Origin: Candidatus Nanopelagicales bacterium
Lineage (GTDB): Bacteria; Actinomycetota; Actinomycetes; S36-B12
Assembly: GCA_017854795.1 (NCBI GenBank)
Contig: JAFMHB010000002.1
Coordinates: forward strand, 105,838-149,790
Reading direction: 5' to 3'
Length of the DNA stretch: 43,953 nt
The translations under genes and the position numbers were made by a program. Below are positions 36,209-43,876 of this stretch, piece after piece. Under the pieces are notes generated by a model that was not told the origin of the DNA, made no database searches, and saw only the letters and a list, made by a program, of their open reading frames with translations. Position 1 is the first letter of the stretch. Every line of letters starts with the position of its first letter.

Positions 36209-37438
36209 GTGGCGATTCCTGCGGGTTACAACGAACACGACGTTGTCCGTCCTGTGGTTGAGCCGGTCAAAGAAAATATTCGCAGTGCATTTGCCCGTGA
36301 TCGCGCCCGCGTATTGCACTCCTCAGCTTTACGTCGTCTTGCCGCCAAGACGCAGGTCCAATTAGCCGGAGTTGCTGACTTCCCGCGTACCCGACTGACC
36401 CACACCTTGGAAGTTGCCCAGATTGCCCGGGAATTGGGAGATGCATTGGGTTGTGACGCTGACTTGGTTGAGGTCGCAGGCCTTGCCCACGACCTTGGCC
36501 ATCCACCTTTTGGTCACAATGGTGAAGAGGAACTCAATCGACTCGCCGACTCGATCGGTGGCTTCGAAGGTAATGCCCAAACATTACGCGTTGTCAGTCG
36601 CCTTGAAGCAAAGGTTTTTACCGAAAGTGATGAGTCTGCGGGCCTGAATCTCACTCGTGGATCATTGGACGCATCCTGCAAATATCCGTGGGCGCGCACC
36701 CCGGGGAACCCTAAGTTTGGTTACTACGAAGATGACGCTCAGGTTTTTGCTTGGTTGCGTGAAGGTGCACCGGGAACCCAAACGTGTCTTGAAGAGCAAG
36801 TGATGGATTGGGCAGACGACGTCGCCTATTCTGTTCATGACTTTGAGGACGCCGTTCACTCAGGTCTGGTATCTATCCTTGAGTTCGGTGACAAAAATGT
36901 TACCGATGAACTGTGTTTAATTGCCCAGCAAAGGTATTTACCTGAAATCTCGTTGCAGCAATTACAGGAAGCAGTGTCACGGCTGCGCAACCTCGACTAT
37001 TTCCCCAGTTCATTTGATGGTTCCATGCGCAGCATGGTGATGCTCAAGAAATTCACCAGTCACCTGATCGGTCGTTTCAGCGTTTCCGCTCAAATCGCCA
37101 CCCAGCAGCAATTCGGGGATCAGCGTCTAACGCGCTATGACGCAACATTGATTGTTCCCCAAGAGGTAAGAGATGAAGTCGCGGTCATGAAATCTGTTGC
37201 CGTCAAGTGGGTCATGAACCGACCCGGCGCCGATCGCGCCTATGCACGTCAGCGGGAAATTATTGCCGAGCTAGTGCACGCGCTGGTATTGGACGCGGGA
37301 CGCAATCTTGAACGTTGGCTCAAGCCAACATTTGAAGAGGCAACCACCGATGCTCAGCGTTTTCGCGTAGTGATCGATCAGGTCGCCAGTCTTACCGACA
37401 TCAGTATCGAGCAGTGGCACACTCAATTTTGCCGTTAA
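36209..37438 (+). CDS. dgt: Deoxyguanosinetriphosphate triphosphohydrolase-like protein
   Basis: The 409-residue HD-domain enzyme removes triphosphate from dNTPs, limiting the dNTP pool. The metal-binding H...HD...D set is visible in RLTHTLEVAQIAR, GLAHDLGHPPFGHNGE and WADDVAYSVHDFEDA. RVLHSSALRRLAAKTQV is the conserved N-terminal motif. Length is typical for actinobacterial Dgt. In many Actinobacteria dgt lies directly before dnaG; here a minus-strand aminotransferase sits between them. It ends 10 bases before that convergent gene. Confidence 0.93.
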   Translation: MAIPAGYNEHDVVRPVVEPVKENIRSAFARDRARVLHSSALRRLAAKTQVQLAGVADFPRTRLTHTLEVAQIARELGDALGCDADLVEVAGLAHDLGHPPFGHNGEEELNRLADSIGGFEGNAQTLRVVSRLEAKVFTESDESAGLNLTRGSLDASCKYPWARTPGNPKFGYYEDDAQVFAWLREGAPGTQTCLEEQVMDWADDVAYSVHDFEDAVHSGLVSILEFGDKNVTDELCLIAQQRYLPEISLQQLQEAVSRLRNLDYFPSSFDGSMRSMVMLKKFTSHLIGRFSVSAQIATQQQFGDQRLTRYDATLIVPQEVRDEVAVMKSVAVKWVMNRPGADRAYARQREIIAELVHALVLDAGRNLERWLKPTFEEATTDAQRFRVVIDQVASLTDISIEQWHTQFCR

Positions 37439-37448
37439 CAAGAAACAA

Positions 37449-38657
37449 CTAGTTAGTTAATCCGCGCACTAGAGTTACGCAACGTTCGATTTCTTCACGG
37501 GTATTGAAAACATGCGGAGATACTCGGACCAGTGAACTCACACGGTGGGCAATGTAATCAACCTGTGAGTATTCGGGTGTTCCCATGGAAACATTGATTC
37601 CCGAGTTTTTCAACCCCGCAACAATTTCGGCCGCTTCAACCCGCTCGTGGTTGAAAGTGACGATTCCACTTTTTTCAATGCCGCGATCAAGTACGCGAAC
37701 ACCGGAAACCTCAGCCAACAGCAGGCGCAATTCATAGGCCAGAAAATCAATTCGCATCCGAATCGCATCCATGCCGAGTGCGAGGGCGTAGTCGACTGCA
37801 GCACCAAGCCCAAGCAAAGTTGCATAACTTTTTTCCCAGGCCTCGAAACGCTGCGCATCGGTGCGCATGCTGTAACCGTCGGGGTCCCAGTTGGCTCCGT
37901 GTAAATCCGCGGGGAAGGGTTCCAGTTCAGCCAAGGCTCGTGCGGAGCAATACATGAAGCCGGTTCCGCGCGGACCCCGAACAAACTTGCGTCCGGTCAC
38001 GCTTAAGAAGTCGGCGCCAACCGAAATGGCGTCAACGGGGAGTTGCCCAACCGACTGGCACGCGTCGACCAAGTACCAAGCATTTGACTGTGCCCGTGCA
38101 AGCGCATGGCCAATCGCGGCGACCGGATTGATCAACCCATTTTGACTTGGACAGTGGTTAATGAGAACAACCGCAACATCGTCATCCAACATTGACTCCA
38201 GTGCAGCAACATCGGTTACCCCGTTGTTGTCATCGGGAATAAATTCAAGTTGAACACCATGGTGGCGGGCTAATTGCATCACCGGCAAAACATTTGAGGC
38301 ATACTCCGAGGAGGATGCCAGAATTCTTGTGTCGGGACCGAAGTCTCCAGCAAAAGTGATCGCGCTAAAAGCCCGATCCCACGAATCGGTGGCAGAGGTG
38401 CTGAGGGCGATATTCGAGCCACTCGTGTCTAGCAGAGCGCCGATCGAGTGGCGAACCGCATCAAGGCGCTCGGCGGCGCGAGCATGTGCTTCATACCCTC
38501 CCTTCATTTCCTCAAGCCGCAGATGCTCAATCATCGTGTCAACAACGATGGACGGCGGCAGGGCGCTACCAGCGTTATTGAGGTGATCCACCTCAGAGCA
38601 CCCGAGGGTGTCAGCGCGAAGCTGTGCAACATCAAGTCCGGATTCGTCGTTAGCCAT
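37449..38657 (-). CDS. Class V aminotransferase / cysteine desulfurase-like PLP enzyme
   Basis: The 402-residue fold-type I PLP enzyme opens with VDHLNNAGSALPP. It has SATDSWDRAF in the phosphate-binding region, VDACQSVGQLPVD with the Asp that pairs with the PLP ring, and SVTGRKFVRGPRGTGFMY with the Schiff-base Lys. The group contains isopenicillin-N epimerases, selenocysteine lyases and many untested enzymes; no cysteine desulfurase active-site Cys loop is evident, so the reaction is unknown. ATG 38657 is chosen over a GTG at 38711, which would reach into the dnaG promoter. It is divergent from dnaG. Confidence 0.85.
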   Translation of the reverse strand: MANDESGLDVAQLRADTLGCSEVDHLNNAGSALPPSIVVDTMIEHLRLEEMKGGYEAHARAAERLDAVRHSIGALLDTSGSNIALSTSATDSWDRAFSAITFAGDFGPDTRILASSSEYASNVLPVMQLARHHGVQLEFIPDDNNGVTDVAALESMLDDDVAVVLINHCPSQNGLINPVAAIGHALARAQSNAWYLVDACQSVGQLPVDAISVGADFLSVTGRKFVRGPRGTGFMYCSARALAELEPFPADLHGANWDPDGYSMRTDAQRFEAWEKSYATLLGLGAAVDYALALGMDAIRMRIDFLAYELRLLLAEVSGVRVLDRGIEKSGIVTFNHERVEAAEIVAGLKNSGINVSMGTPEYSQVDYIAHRVSSLVRVSPHVFNTREEIERCVTLVRGLTN

Positions 38658-38701
38658 GGGAGCATTCAACCTTGGATCGAAGGGCCAAGCCTCACCGGAC
38701 G

Positions 38702-38707
38702 TAGACT
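38702..38707 (+). promoter_or_regulatory. Probable -10 element of dnaG (leaderless)
   Basis: TAGACT lies six bases before ATG 38714 with no Shine-Dalgarno; same hexamer and spacing as glyS. Confidence 0.6.
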
Positions 38708-38713
38708 GCACAC

Positions 38714-40522
38714 ATGGCGGGCCGAATCAGAGACGAGGATATTGCCCTCGTTCGTGAACGCGCCCGAATCGACCAGGTTGTCTCCGAATACGTCACCTTG
38801 AAGTCTGCAGGTGGGGGGTCCCTCAAGGGCTTGTGCCCATTTCATGAAGAGCGCTCACCCAGTTTTCACGTCACCCCCAGCAGGGGCATGTGGTACTGCT
38901 TCGGTTGTGGTGAAGGTGGAGATCTACTCAGTTTTGTTCAAAAAATTGATCATCTCAGTTTCGCCGAAGCGGTAGAAAAACTGGCGGACAAAGCCGGAGT
39001 CCAACTGCAATACGTGGATGGGGGAGCGAGCCCCAATAAACAACAGGGTCAGCGCAAACGTCTAATCGAAGCTCATAAAAAAGCAACAGACTTTTACCAA
39101 GCCCAGCTCCTCACCCCCGATGCGCAAACGGGAAGAGAGTTTCTCACCCAGCGCGGATTCGAATCAGAGATTTGCGCCACATTCAGTGTGGGATACGCAC
39201 CCAAAGGTTGGGATGCACTCACCAATCACCTGCGTCAAGCGGGATTCACCGATCAGGAACTCCTCGCAGGTGGACTAGTCTCCCAAGGAAACCGAGGAAT
39301 CTACGACAGATTCCGTGGCCGGCTGGTGTGGCCGATCCGTGAACTCGGTGGTGAAGTAATTGGTTTCGGAGCCCGCAAGTTGTACGACGACGACGAAGGA
39401 CCCAAATACCTCAATACTCCCGAAACACCGATATATAAAAAGAGTCACGTGCTTTACGGTCTCGATATTGCCAAGCGACTTATTTCAAAAGAGCAGCAAG
39501 CCGTCATTGTTGAGGGTTACACCGACGTTATGGCCGCGCACCTTGCTGGCGTGGGGACAGCGGTCGCAACGTGTGGCACCGCATTTGGCGCCGATCACAT
39601 CAGGGTGTTGCGCAGACTCCTCATGGACGACGACCGTATGCGTGGACAGGTCGTTTTCACTTTCGACGGAGATGCGGCAGGGCAGAAAGCCGCTTTGCGA
39701 GCTTTTGAGGAAGACCAGAAATTCGTTTCCCAAACATTTGTGGCAGTTGAACCCGGCGGGCTGGATCCATGTGACCTGCGACTGCAGAAAGGTGATGCTG
39801 CGGTAAGAGCTCTCATTGAGAACCGAGTTCCACTATTTGAGTTCGCAATCAAATCCGTGCTGGCCTCCTACGATTTGAATACCAGTGAAGGTCGCATTGC
39901 TGCACTGCAAGAAGCTACCCCGATCATTCGCAAAATTCGGGACTCGGCACTGCGCCCGGAATACTCGCGAAGGTTGGCGGGTTGGTTGGGCATGGACCCT
40001 GCAACCGTTGTCAAAGCAGTCGGTGGGAGTGCGCCTGCATCAAATCAGTCCCGCAAATCCACGATCGGGTCAAGTGTTGAACGCGAATCACTCAAGGCCG
40101 CATTACAACTTCCCGGCGCGGTCAGTGAATGGTACGCATCGGTTGAGGAGTCAACCTTCATTCACCCCAAGGCCGCAGCAGTTCACGTTGCTATCGCGAA
40201 AGCGGGTGGGCCAACCAAAGAACGTGAAGGCATGACTTGGATAGACGCGGTGCTCGCCAACGCAGAAAACGACGAAGTGCGTTCCACTATTCGTGAACTC
40301 ACCGTTGAACCAATGCCAACCGAACCAGGAACAGAAGATCGATACGCGGTTGGCATGATTGCACGTTTGCTCGAAGTGGATTCATCTAAAAAAATTGATG
40401 AATTAAAAGGCCAACTCACGAGATCAGAAGAAAGTGGAGATCCAACCCAATTGTTGAATCAACTTGTTGAAATGGAAACTTATCGGCGCTCACTACGTGA
40501 GATTTCATTCGGTGAAGCCTGA
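38714..40522 (+). CDS. dnaG: DNA primase
   Basis: The 602-residue enzyme makes RNA primers at the fork. The CHC2 zinc finger is complete (Cys41, His44, Cys62, Cys65 in CPFHEERSPSF and YCFGCGEGGD). The TOPRIM domain has VIVEGYTDVMAAHLAG and FTFDGDAAGQKAA. The C-terminal helicase-binding part (about 440-602) is divergent, as usual. The stop overlaps the next start by one base (TGATG). Confidence 0.97.
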   Translation: MAGRIRDEDIALVRERARIDQVVSEYVTLKSAGGGSLKGLCPFHEERSPSFHVTPSRGMWYCFGCGEGGDLLSFVQKIDHLSFAEAVEKLADKAGVQLQYVDGGASPNKQQGQRKRLIEAHKKATDFYQAQLLTPDAQTGREFLTQRGFESEICATFSVGYAPKGWDALTNHLRQAGFTDQELLAGGLVSQGNRGIYDRFRGRLVWPIRELGGEVIGFGARKLYDDDEGPKYLNTPETPIYKKSHVLYGLDIAKRLISKEQQAVIVEGYTDVMAAHLAGVGTAVATCGTAFGADHIRVLRRLLMDDDRMRGQVVFTFDGDAAGQKAALRAFEEDQKFVSQTFVAVEPGGLDPCDLRLQKGDAAVRALIENRVPLFEFAIKSVLASYDLNTSEGRIAALQEATPIIRKIRDSALRPEYSRRLAGWLGMDPATVVKAVGGSAPASNQSRKSTIGSSVERESLKAALQLPGAVSEWYASVEESTFIHPKAAAVHVAIAKAGGPTKEREGMTWIDAVLANAENDEVRSTIRELTVEPMPTEPGTEDRYAVGMIARLLEVDSSKKIDELKGQLTRSEESGDPTQLLNQLVEMETYRRSLREISFGEA

Positions 40523-41025
40523 TGTTTGGTCGCAATCAATTCCAAAAGCAGCTTGCCGCTGACGCGAAATTGCTCAAAGTTCCCAAAGGTGAGCGTATTT
40601 TGGCTACGGCTCTTGGCCCCAAGAATTATGAACCACCGGTTGTGATCGCAACCGACGCTGCTCTCTACTTTGCAACGAACACCGAGCCTGACCGCGTGGC
40701 CTGGACCCAGATCGCCAAAGCAACCTGGGAAGAGCCCTGGTTGGAAGTGACGACCAATGAAAACGTCGTGATCAAGCTTTTTCTTGATCCGTGTGGGCAA
40801 GTCCCACCCATAGTTCGGGACCGGGTCACTGCAAGCGTTCTGTTCCGAGAGACGTTAACCCTAGATATCGAAGGTAGCATTACGGCTATTGGGCGTCGGG
40901 ACCCCAATAGCACCGAAATCTCGTGGCTGATCGAATTTCACGGGGAACTTGACCCAAGTGACCCACGAGTAGCGGCGAGCGCTGACCGCGCCTTGGCGCA
41001 GCTCCGAAATACCCTCGGCGTGTAG
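40522..41025 (+). CDS. Conserved hypothetical protein downstream of dnaG
   Basis: The 167-residue soluble protein has no signal peptide or membrane helix. It reads as alternating strands (ERILATALGPKNYEPPVVIATDAALYFAT, VAWTQIAKATWEEPWLEVTT) and resembles PH-like or GRAM-like beta proteins, ending in a helix with ASADRALAQLR. Similar proteins occur next to dnaG in Actinobacteria, to my recollection. Start overlap with dnaG implies co-translation. Function is unknown. Confidence 0.78.
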   Translation: MFGRNQFQKQLAADAKLLKVPKGERILATALGPKNYEPPVVIATDAALYFATNTEPDRVAWTQIAKATWEEPWLEVTTNENVVIKLFLDPCGQVPPIVRDRVTASVLFRETLTLDIEGSITAIGRRDPNSTEISWLIEFHGELDPSDPRVAASADRALAQLRNTLGV

Positions 41026-41044
41026 CGTAGGGCCGGTCACTTGA

Positions 41045-41050
41045 TAGTGT
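41045..41050 (+). promoter_or_regulatory. Possible -10 element of tRNA-Asn
   Basis: TAGTGT would place the transcription start near 41057, about five bases before the mature tRNA. No convincing -35 is visible; read-through from dnaG is also possible. Confidence 0.35.
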
Positions 41051-41061
41051 TCGGCGGTCAT

Positions 41062-41134
41062 TCCCCCATAGCTCAATTGGCAGAGCATTCGACTGTTAAT
41101 CGAAGGGTTTCTGGTTCGAGTCCAGATGGGGGAG
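41062..41134 (+). tRNA. tRNA-Asn(GTT)
   Basis: A full cloverleaf is present: acceptor TCCCCCA paired with TGGGGGA, D arm GCTC/GAGC, anticodon stem TTCGA/TCGAA around loop CTGTTAA (anticodon GTT), and T arm TCTGG/CCAGA with loop TTCGAGT. The discriminator is G41134; CCA is not encoded. Confidence 0.96.
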
Positions 41135-41138
41135 CGTT

Positions 41139-41177
41139 GGGGCTGTAGCGGATAAAACCGTTGCAGCCCTGTTTTTT
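41139..41177 (+). terminator. Intrinsic terminator after tRNA-Asn
   Basis: GGGCTGTAGCGG (41140-41151) pairs with CCGTTGCAGCCC (41158-41169) through 12 pairs including two G-U, with a 6-base loop, followed by TG and six T residues. It closes the dnaG/tRNA-Asn region. Confidence 0.88.
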
Positions 41178-41232
41178 GTGAGTAGGTCAACCCCAATAGG
41201 GCGATTTTCGCAGGCTTTGTCTGCTTTCCGCG

Positions 41233-42402
41233 TCAGCGGTTGCGCCCAAGCCGCTCGTGACCGGTAACCCAATCGCCGGCGAGCACAGCCGATGACAGTG
41301 AAATCTCTCCCGCGAGGACGGTCGCTGCTGCGATCTCAGCAAGTTTCTTGGCCGATCCCGTTCCCGTGCAACCAAGAAGTTCCAGGCATTCACGTTGGGT
41401 TGCAAGTCCGGTTCCGCCACCGTGGGTGGCAATGATTACTGAAGGCAAAGTGATGGACCAGTAGTAGTCCCCGTTGTCAAGTACTTGTGTGTAGAGCAAG
41501 CCGCTGTGAGACTCGGCAATGTTGGCAACGTCTTGTCCAGTTGCGATGAACAATGCGGTGAGTCCATTGGCGGCATGGGCTCCGTTGTTGGCCGAACCGG
41601 CCATAAAAGCCCCGGCCTGCGAGATCTGTCGAGCCTTGAACAACTCGTTAGGTGAAACACCAACGAGATCACGCAAGGTTTGCGCCGACGTGGTGACTTC
41701 GGCAATCACTCGCTTTCCGCGCGTGAGCAGCGTATTGATCTGAGAATGTTTTTTATCGGTGTCGATATTTCCGGTGAGGATGAATTCCACTTTGTGTCCA
41801 TAGTTCTCCTTGATCCACACGCAGGCGGCAAGTGTTGCTTTACTTACCATGTTTTGTCCGGCAGCATCACCTGTCGAGTAATCAAAACGAAGATACAAAT
41901 TCGGTCCCACGGCAAACTGCCTAATTCCTTCGAGTTTTCCAACACTGGTCGTGCTTTCAGCTACGGTGCGAATTTTTTCCAATGTTTCGTTGACCCACAG
42001 ACCAAAGTCGCGTGCATCCCGGGCACTGGAAAACAGGAATGCGGGGGAGCGTTGCATGTGATCCTGGGAGATTGTGACGGTTGCGCCGCCTGACTCGTGA
42101 ATCACCCGCATTCCGCGGTTGTAACTTGCTACGAGGGCGCCTTCGGTTGTCGCAAGGGGAACGTAGAACTCGCCGGTAGCATGCTCACCGTTGACGAGAA
42201 GTGGACCTGCGATCCCAATAGGGACTTGCGCTGCCCCAATAAAGTTTTCGATATTCCCGCGGGTGGTTTCCGGATCAAAGCTGAATGCCGCCACGTGGTT
42301 CAAAGCAGTCCCACTATTTTCTTGGAGGAACTCCCGGCGAGTTTGAGCGGCTTGAGCCCCGTGGTCGTTCTCGCGATCGCGTGGGATAGAAATTCGACTC
42401 AT
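41233..42402 (-). CDS. Class I HMG-CoA reductase
   Basis: The 389-residue soluble enzyme reduces HMG-CoA to mevalonate with NADPH, the committed step of the mevalonate route to isoprenoids. Class I motifs are clear: ENFIG (52-56), TTEGALVAS with catalytic Glu87, DTDKK with Lys217/218, GQD with Asp291, THGGGTGLATQ, and a C-terminal GHE with catalytic His382. There is no N-terminal membrane domain. Some positions differ from the usual class I text (DAAGQNM instead of DAMGMNM, and DKKHSQIN instead of DKKPAAIN). ATG 42402 follows AAGGAG. No other mevalonate-pathway gene is visible in this window. Confidence 0.93.
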   Translation of the reverse strand: MSRISIPRDRENDHGAQAAQTRREFLQENSGTALNHVAAFSFDPETTRGNIENFIGAAQVPIGIAGPLLVNGEHATGEFYVPLATTEGALVASYNRGMRVIHESGGATVTISQDHMQRSPAFLFSSARDARDFGLWVNETLEKIRTVAESTTSVGKLEGIRQFAVGPNLYLRFDYSTGDAAGQNMVSKATLAACVWIKENYGHKVEFILTGNIDTDKKHSQINTLLTRGKRVIAEVTTSAQTLRDLVGVSPNELFKARQISQAGAFMAGSANNGAHAANGLTALFIATGQDVANIAESHSGLLYTQVLDNGDYYWSITLPSVIIATHGGGTGLATQRECLELLGCTGTGSAKKLAEIAAATVLAGEISLSSAVLAGDWVTGHERLGRNR

Positions 42403-42486
42403 AAATCATTGCTCCTTATTTAACCGAGACTTGACTTTATCCTGCGAAGTTTTATCGAACGTGAGGGCCGGAACATCTGCGCAGAT

Positions 42487-42492
42487 TAAGAT
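42487..42492 (+). promoter_or_regulatory. Probable -10 element of the histidine phosphatase gene (leaderless)
   Basis: TAAGAT lies six bases before GTG 42499, with no Shine-Dalgarno. Confidence 0.5.
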
Positions 42493-42498
42493 CCACGG

Positions 42499-43077
42499 GT
42501 GACCAGTGATCCGATCGCAGTATCTAAATACTCACCCAACACCATCATGTTCATTCGGCACGGTGAAAAGCCAAGTGACTCAGGTGCTCCTTTTGGAGTG
42601 AATCAGCACGGCAAAGAGGATTCCCACGCTCTCTCGGTCCGTGGGTGGCAGCGCGCAGGGGCTTTAACGGGGTTATTTAAGTTAGCGCAACAGTCGGAGT
42701 ACCCGGGCTTGGTCACACCAGCGGTGATTTATGCGACCGCCCCTAATTCGGACTCACACAGTACTCGCGAGTACAACACGGCGCAACCACTCGCGGATGC
42801 CCTTAGCATCGATGTCAATGTTGATTTCCCGCATGGGCACGAGCATCACCTCGCAACTCATATCGTGGGGCAAGGAGACGACACCTTGGTGGTATGGCAT
42901 CACGGGGAACTTCCTGCCGCTATTGGCGAGTTTCCCATTGTGAATAAACAGGACATTCCGAGTGCGTGGCCAGAGGAACGATTCGACTTGGTGTGGGTAC
43001 TCAAGCGTGATGGTGATTCTTCGCAGTACACATTTAGTCAGTTGAATCAGCGGCTCCTTGATGGGGATAAATCGTGA
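42499..43077 (+). CDS. Histidine phosphatase superfamily protein
   Basis: The 192-residue protein has the RHG active-site motif in MFIRHGEKP (Arg20, His21, Gly22), a second conserved Arg in STREYNTAQPLADAL (Arg90), and the second catalytic His in VVWHHGELPAAI (His134/135). These fit a branch 1 histidine phosphatase or phosphoglycerate-mutase-like fold. The substrate is unknown. It is divergent from the HMG-CoA reductase gene, with about 95 bases between them. Confidence 0.82.
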   Translation: MTSDPIAVSKYSPNTIMFIRHGEKPSDSGAPFGVNQHGKEDSHALSVRGWQRAGALTGLFKLAQQSEYPGLVTPAVIYATAPNSDSHSTREYNTAQPLADALSIDVNVDFPHGHEHHLATHIVGQGDDTLVVWHHGELPAAIGEFPIVNKQDIPSAWPEERFDLVWVLKRDGDSSQYTFSQLNQRLLDGDKS

Positions 43078-43090
43078 CTGTCTTGCTCGC

Positions 43091-43333
43091 ATGACCACGT
43101 ACGCAACAGGCCTCGATTGGAAATTGAATGACGGTTTTTCACTGACGGGAACTCAATTCGCGGATGTTCAAGTGCTGCTGGAAGAACGCAGTTTGGGTGA
43201 TTCCAGCGACGAGGACCGCGGTTTTGCTTTGCTGGCATCCGTCTTCATTGGTGCTTTCGTAGTTCGCTTTTTCCAGTTTGTTCACTTAAGGCACTTCTTG
43301 GTATATCCAGCTTGCACTTATCCAAGTGGCTGA
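43091..43333 (+). CDS. Small ORF of uncertain status
   Basis: An 80-residue frame begins MTTYATGLDWKLNDG and ends with a hydrophobic stretch (ALLASVFIGAFVVRFF). It starts 13 bases after the phosphatase gene and has neither a ribosome site nor a TANNNT at the right distance. I recognise no family. It could be a small membrane protein, a decayed gene, or chance. Confidence 0.25.
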   Translation: MTTYATGLDWKLNDGFSLTGTQFADVQVLLEERSLGDSSDEDRGFALLASVFIGAFVVRFFQFVHLRHFLVYPACTYPSG

Positions 43334-43835
43334 ACAAAGCGCCCCCAGATTCACCCTTGAGTGATATAACACCGTTCATTCTTCGGCGTGGCAACGCTTA
43401 CTCGCGGGGTTTTTGCTCTATAAATAAGGAAATCCCCTCGAAGTATGAGTTCGAGGGGATTTCCATTTAGGTGGCACCTTCGCTGTCCGGTTTCCCAGGG
43501 CCTTCGCGTACCTTGCTGTTTCGCGACGCTCGCTCCGTGTTGCCACGTTGCCAGTTGTTCTTCCACCTTCAGATCTTTATTCCCAACCGACCCCACCAGC
43601 ATGTGGTGTCTCCGGATCTACCCCGGACCAGCTGTCGAACTCTTACCTGACCTTCGCCTTGCGGCTCATTGGGATATTTGTACACCCATTGCAAATAGGC
43701 GCGCAAGTGTTTTTCAAAAATTTTTTAATTATTTTTCATTGTGCTGCATCATCTGAAACTTGTATAACTCCAGTAGTTTTCTTTCACTTCAGTTCAGTCG
43801 AACGGGCAATTGACTTCACGCGAAGAGTGCTCGTA
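43334..43835. other. Non-coding stretch before tRNA-Met
   Basis: About 500 bases with no convincing gene. Short frames exist on both strands, including an 83-codon minus frame at 43351-43602, but none has a start signal or a recognisable product. The region holds the perfect hairpin at 43428-43464 and an A/T-rich run at about 43700-43740. It may be a site of past insertion or an RNA gene I do not recognise. Confidence 0.6.
43428..43464. repeat. Perfect 15-bp inverted repeat
   Basis: GGAAATCCCCTCGAA (43428-43442) pairs perfectly with TTCGAGGGGATTTCC (43450-43464) around a 7-base loop. Neither side has a clean T run, although the minus strand continues T-rich (TTATTTAT). It could be a bidirectional terminator or part of a structured RNA. 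Confidence 0.8.
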
Positions 43836-43863
43836 TTGATCACCAAAGGGTTCTCGGTAGAGT
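43836..43863 (+). promoter_or_regulatory. Promoter of tRNA-Met
   Basis: TTGATC (43836-43841), a 16-base spacer and TAGAGT (43858-43863) put the start near 43870, seven bases before the mature tRNA. Confidence 0.6.
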
Positions 43864-43876
43864 TTGTGTACCGCAA

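Noticed and set aside
41062-41134. tRNA-Asn as an integration site
   Set aside because: No duplicated tRNA end, integrase or element boundary is visible around it.
43351-43602. 83-codon minus-strand frame
   Set aside because: It runs through the perfect hairpin, has no start signal and matches no family I know.
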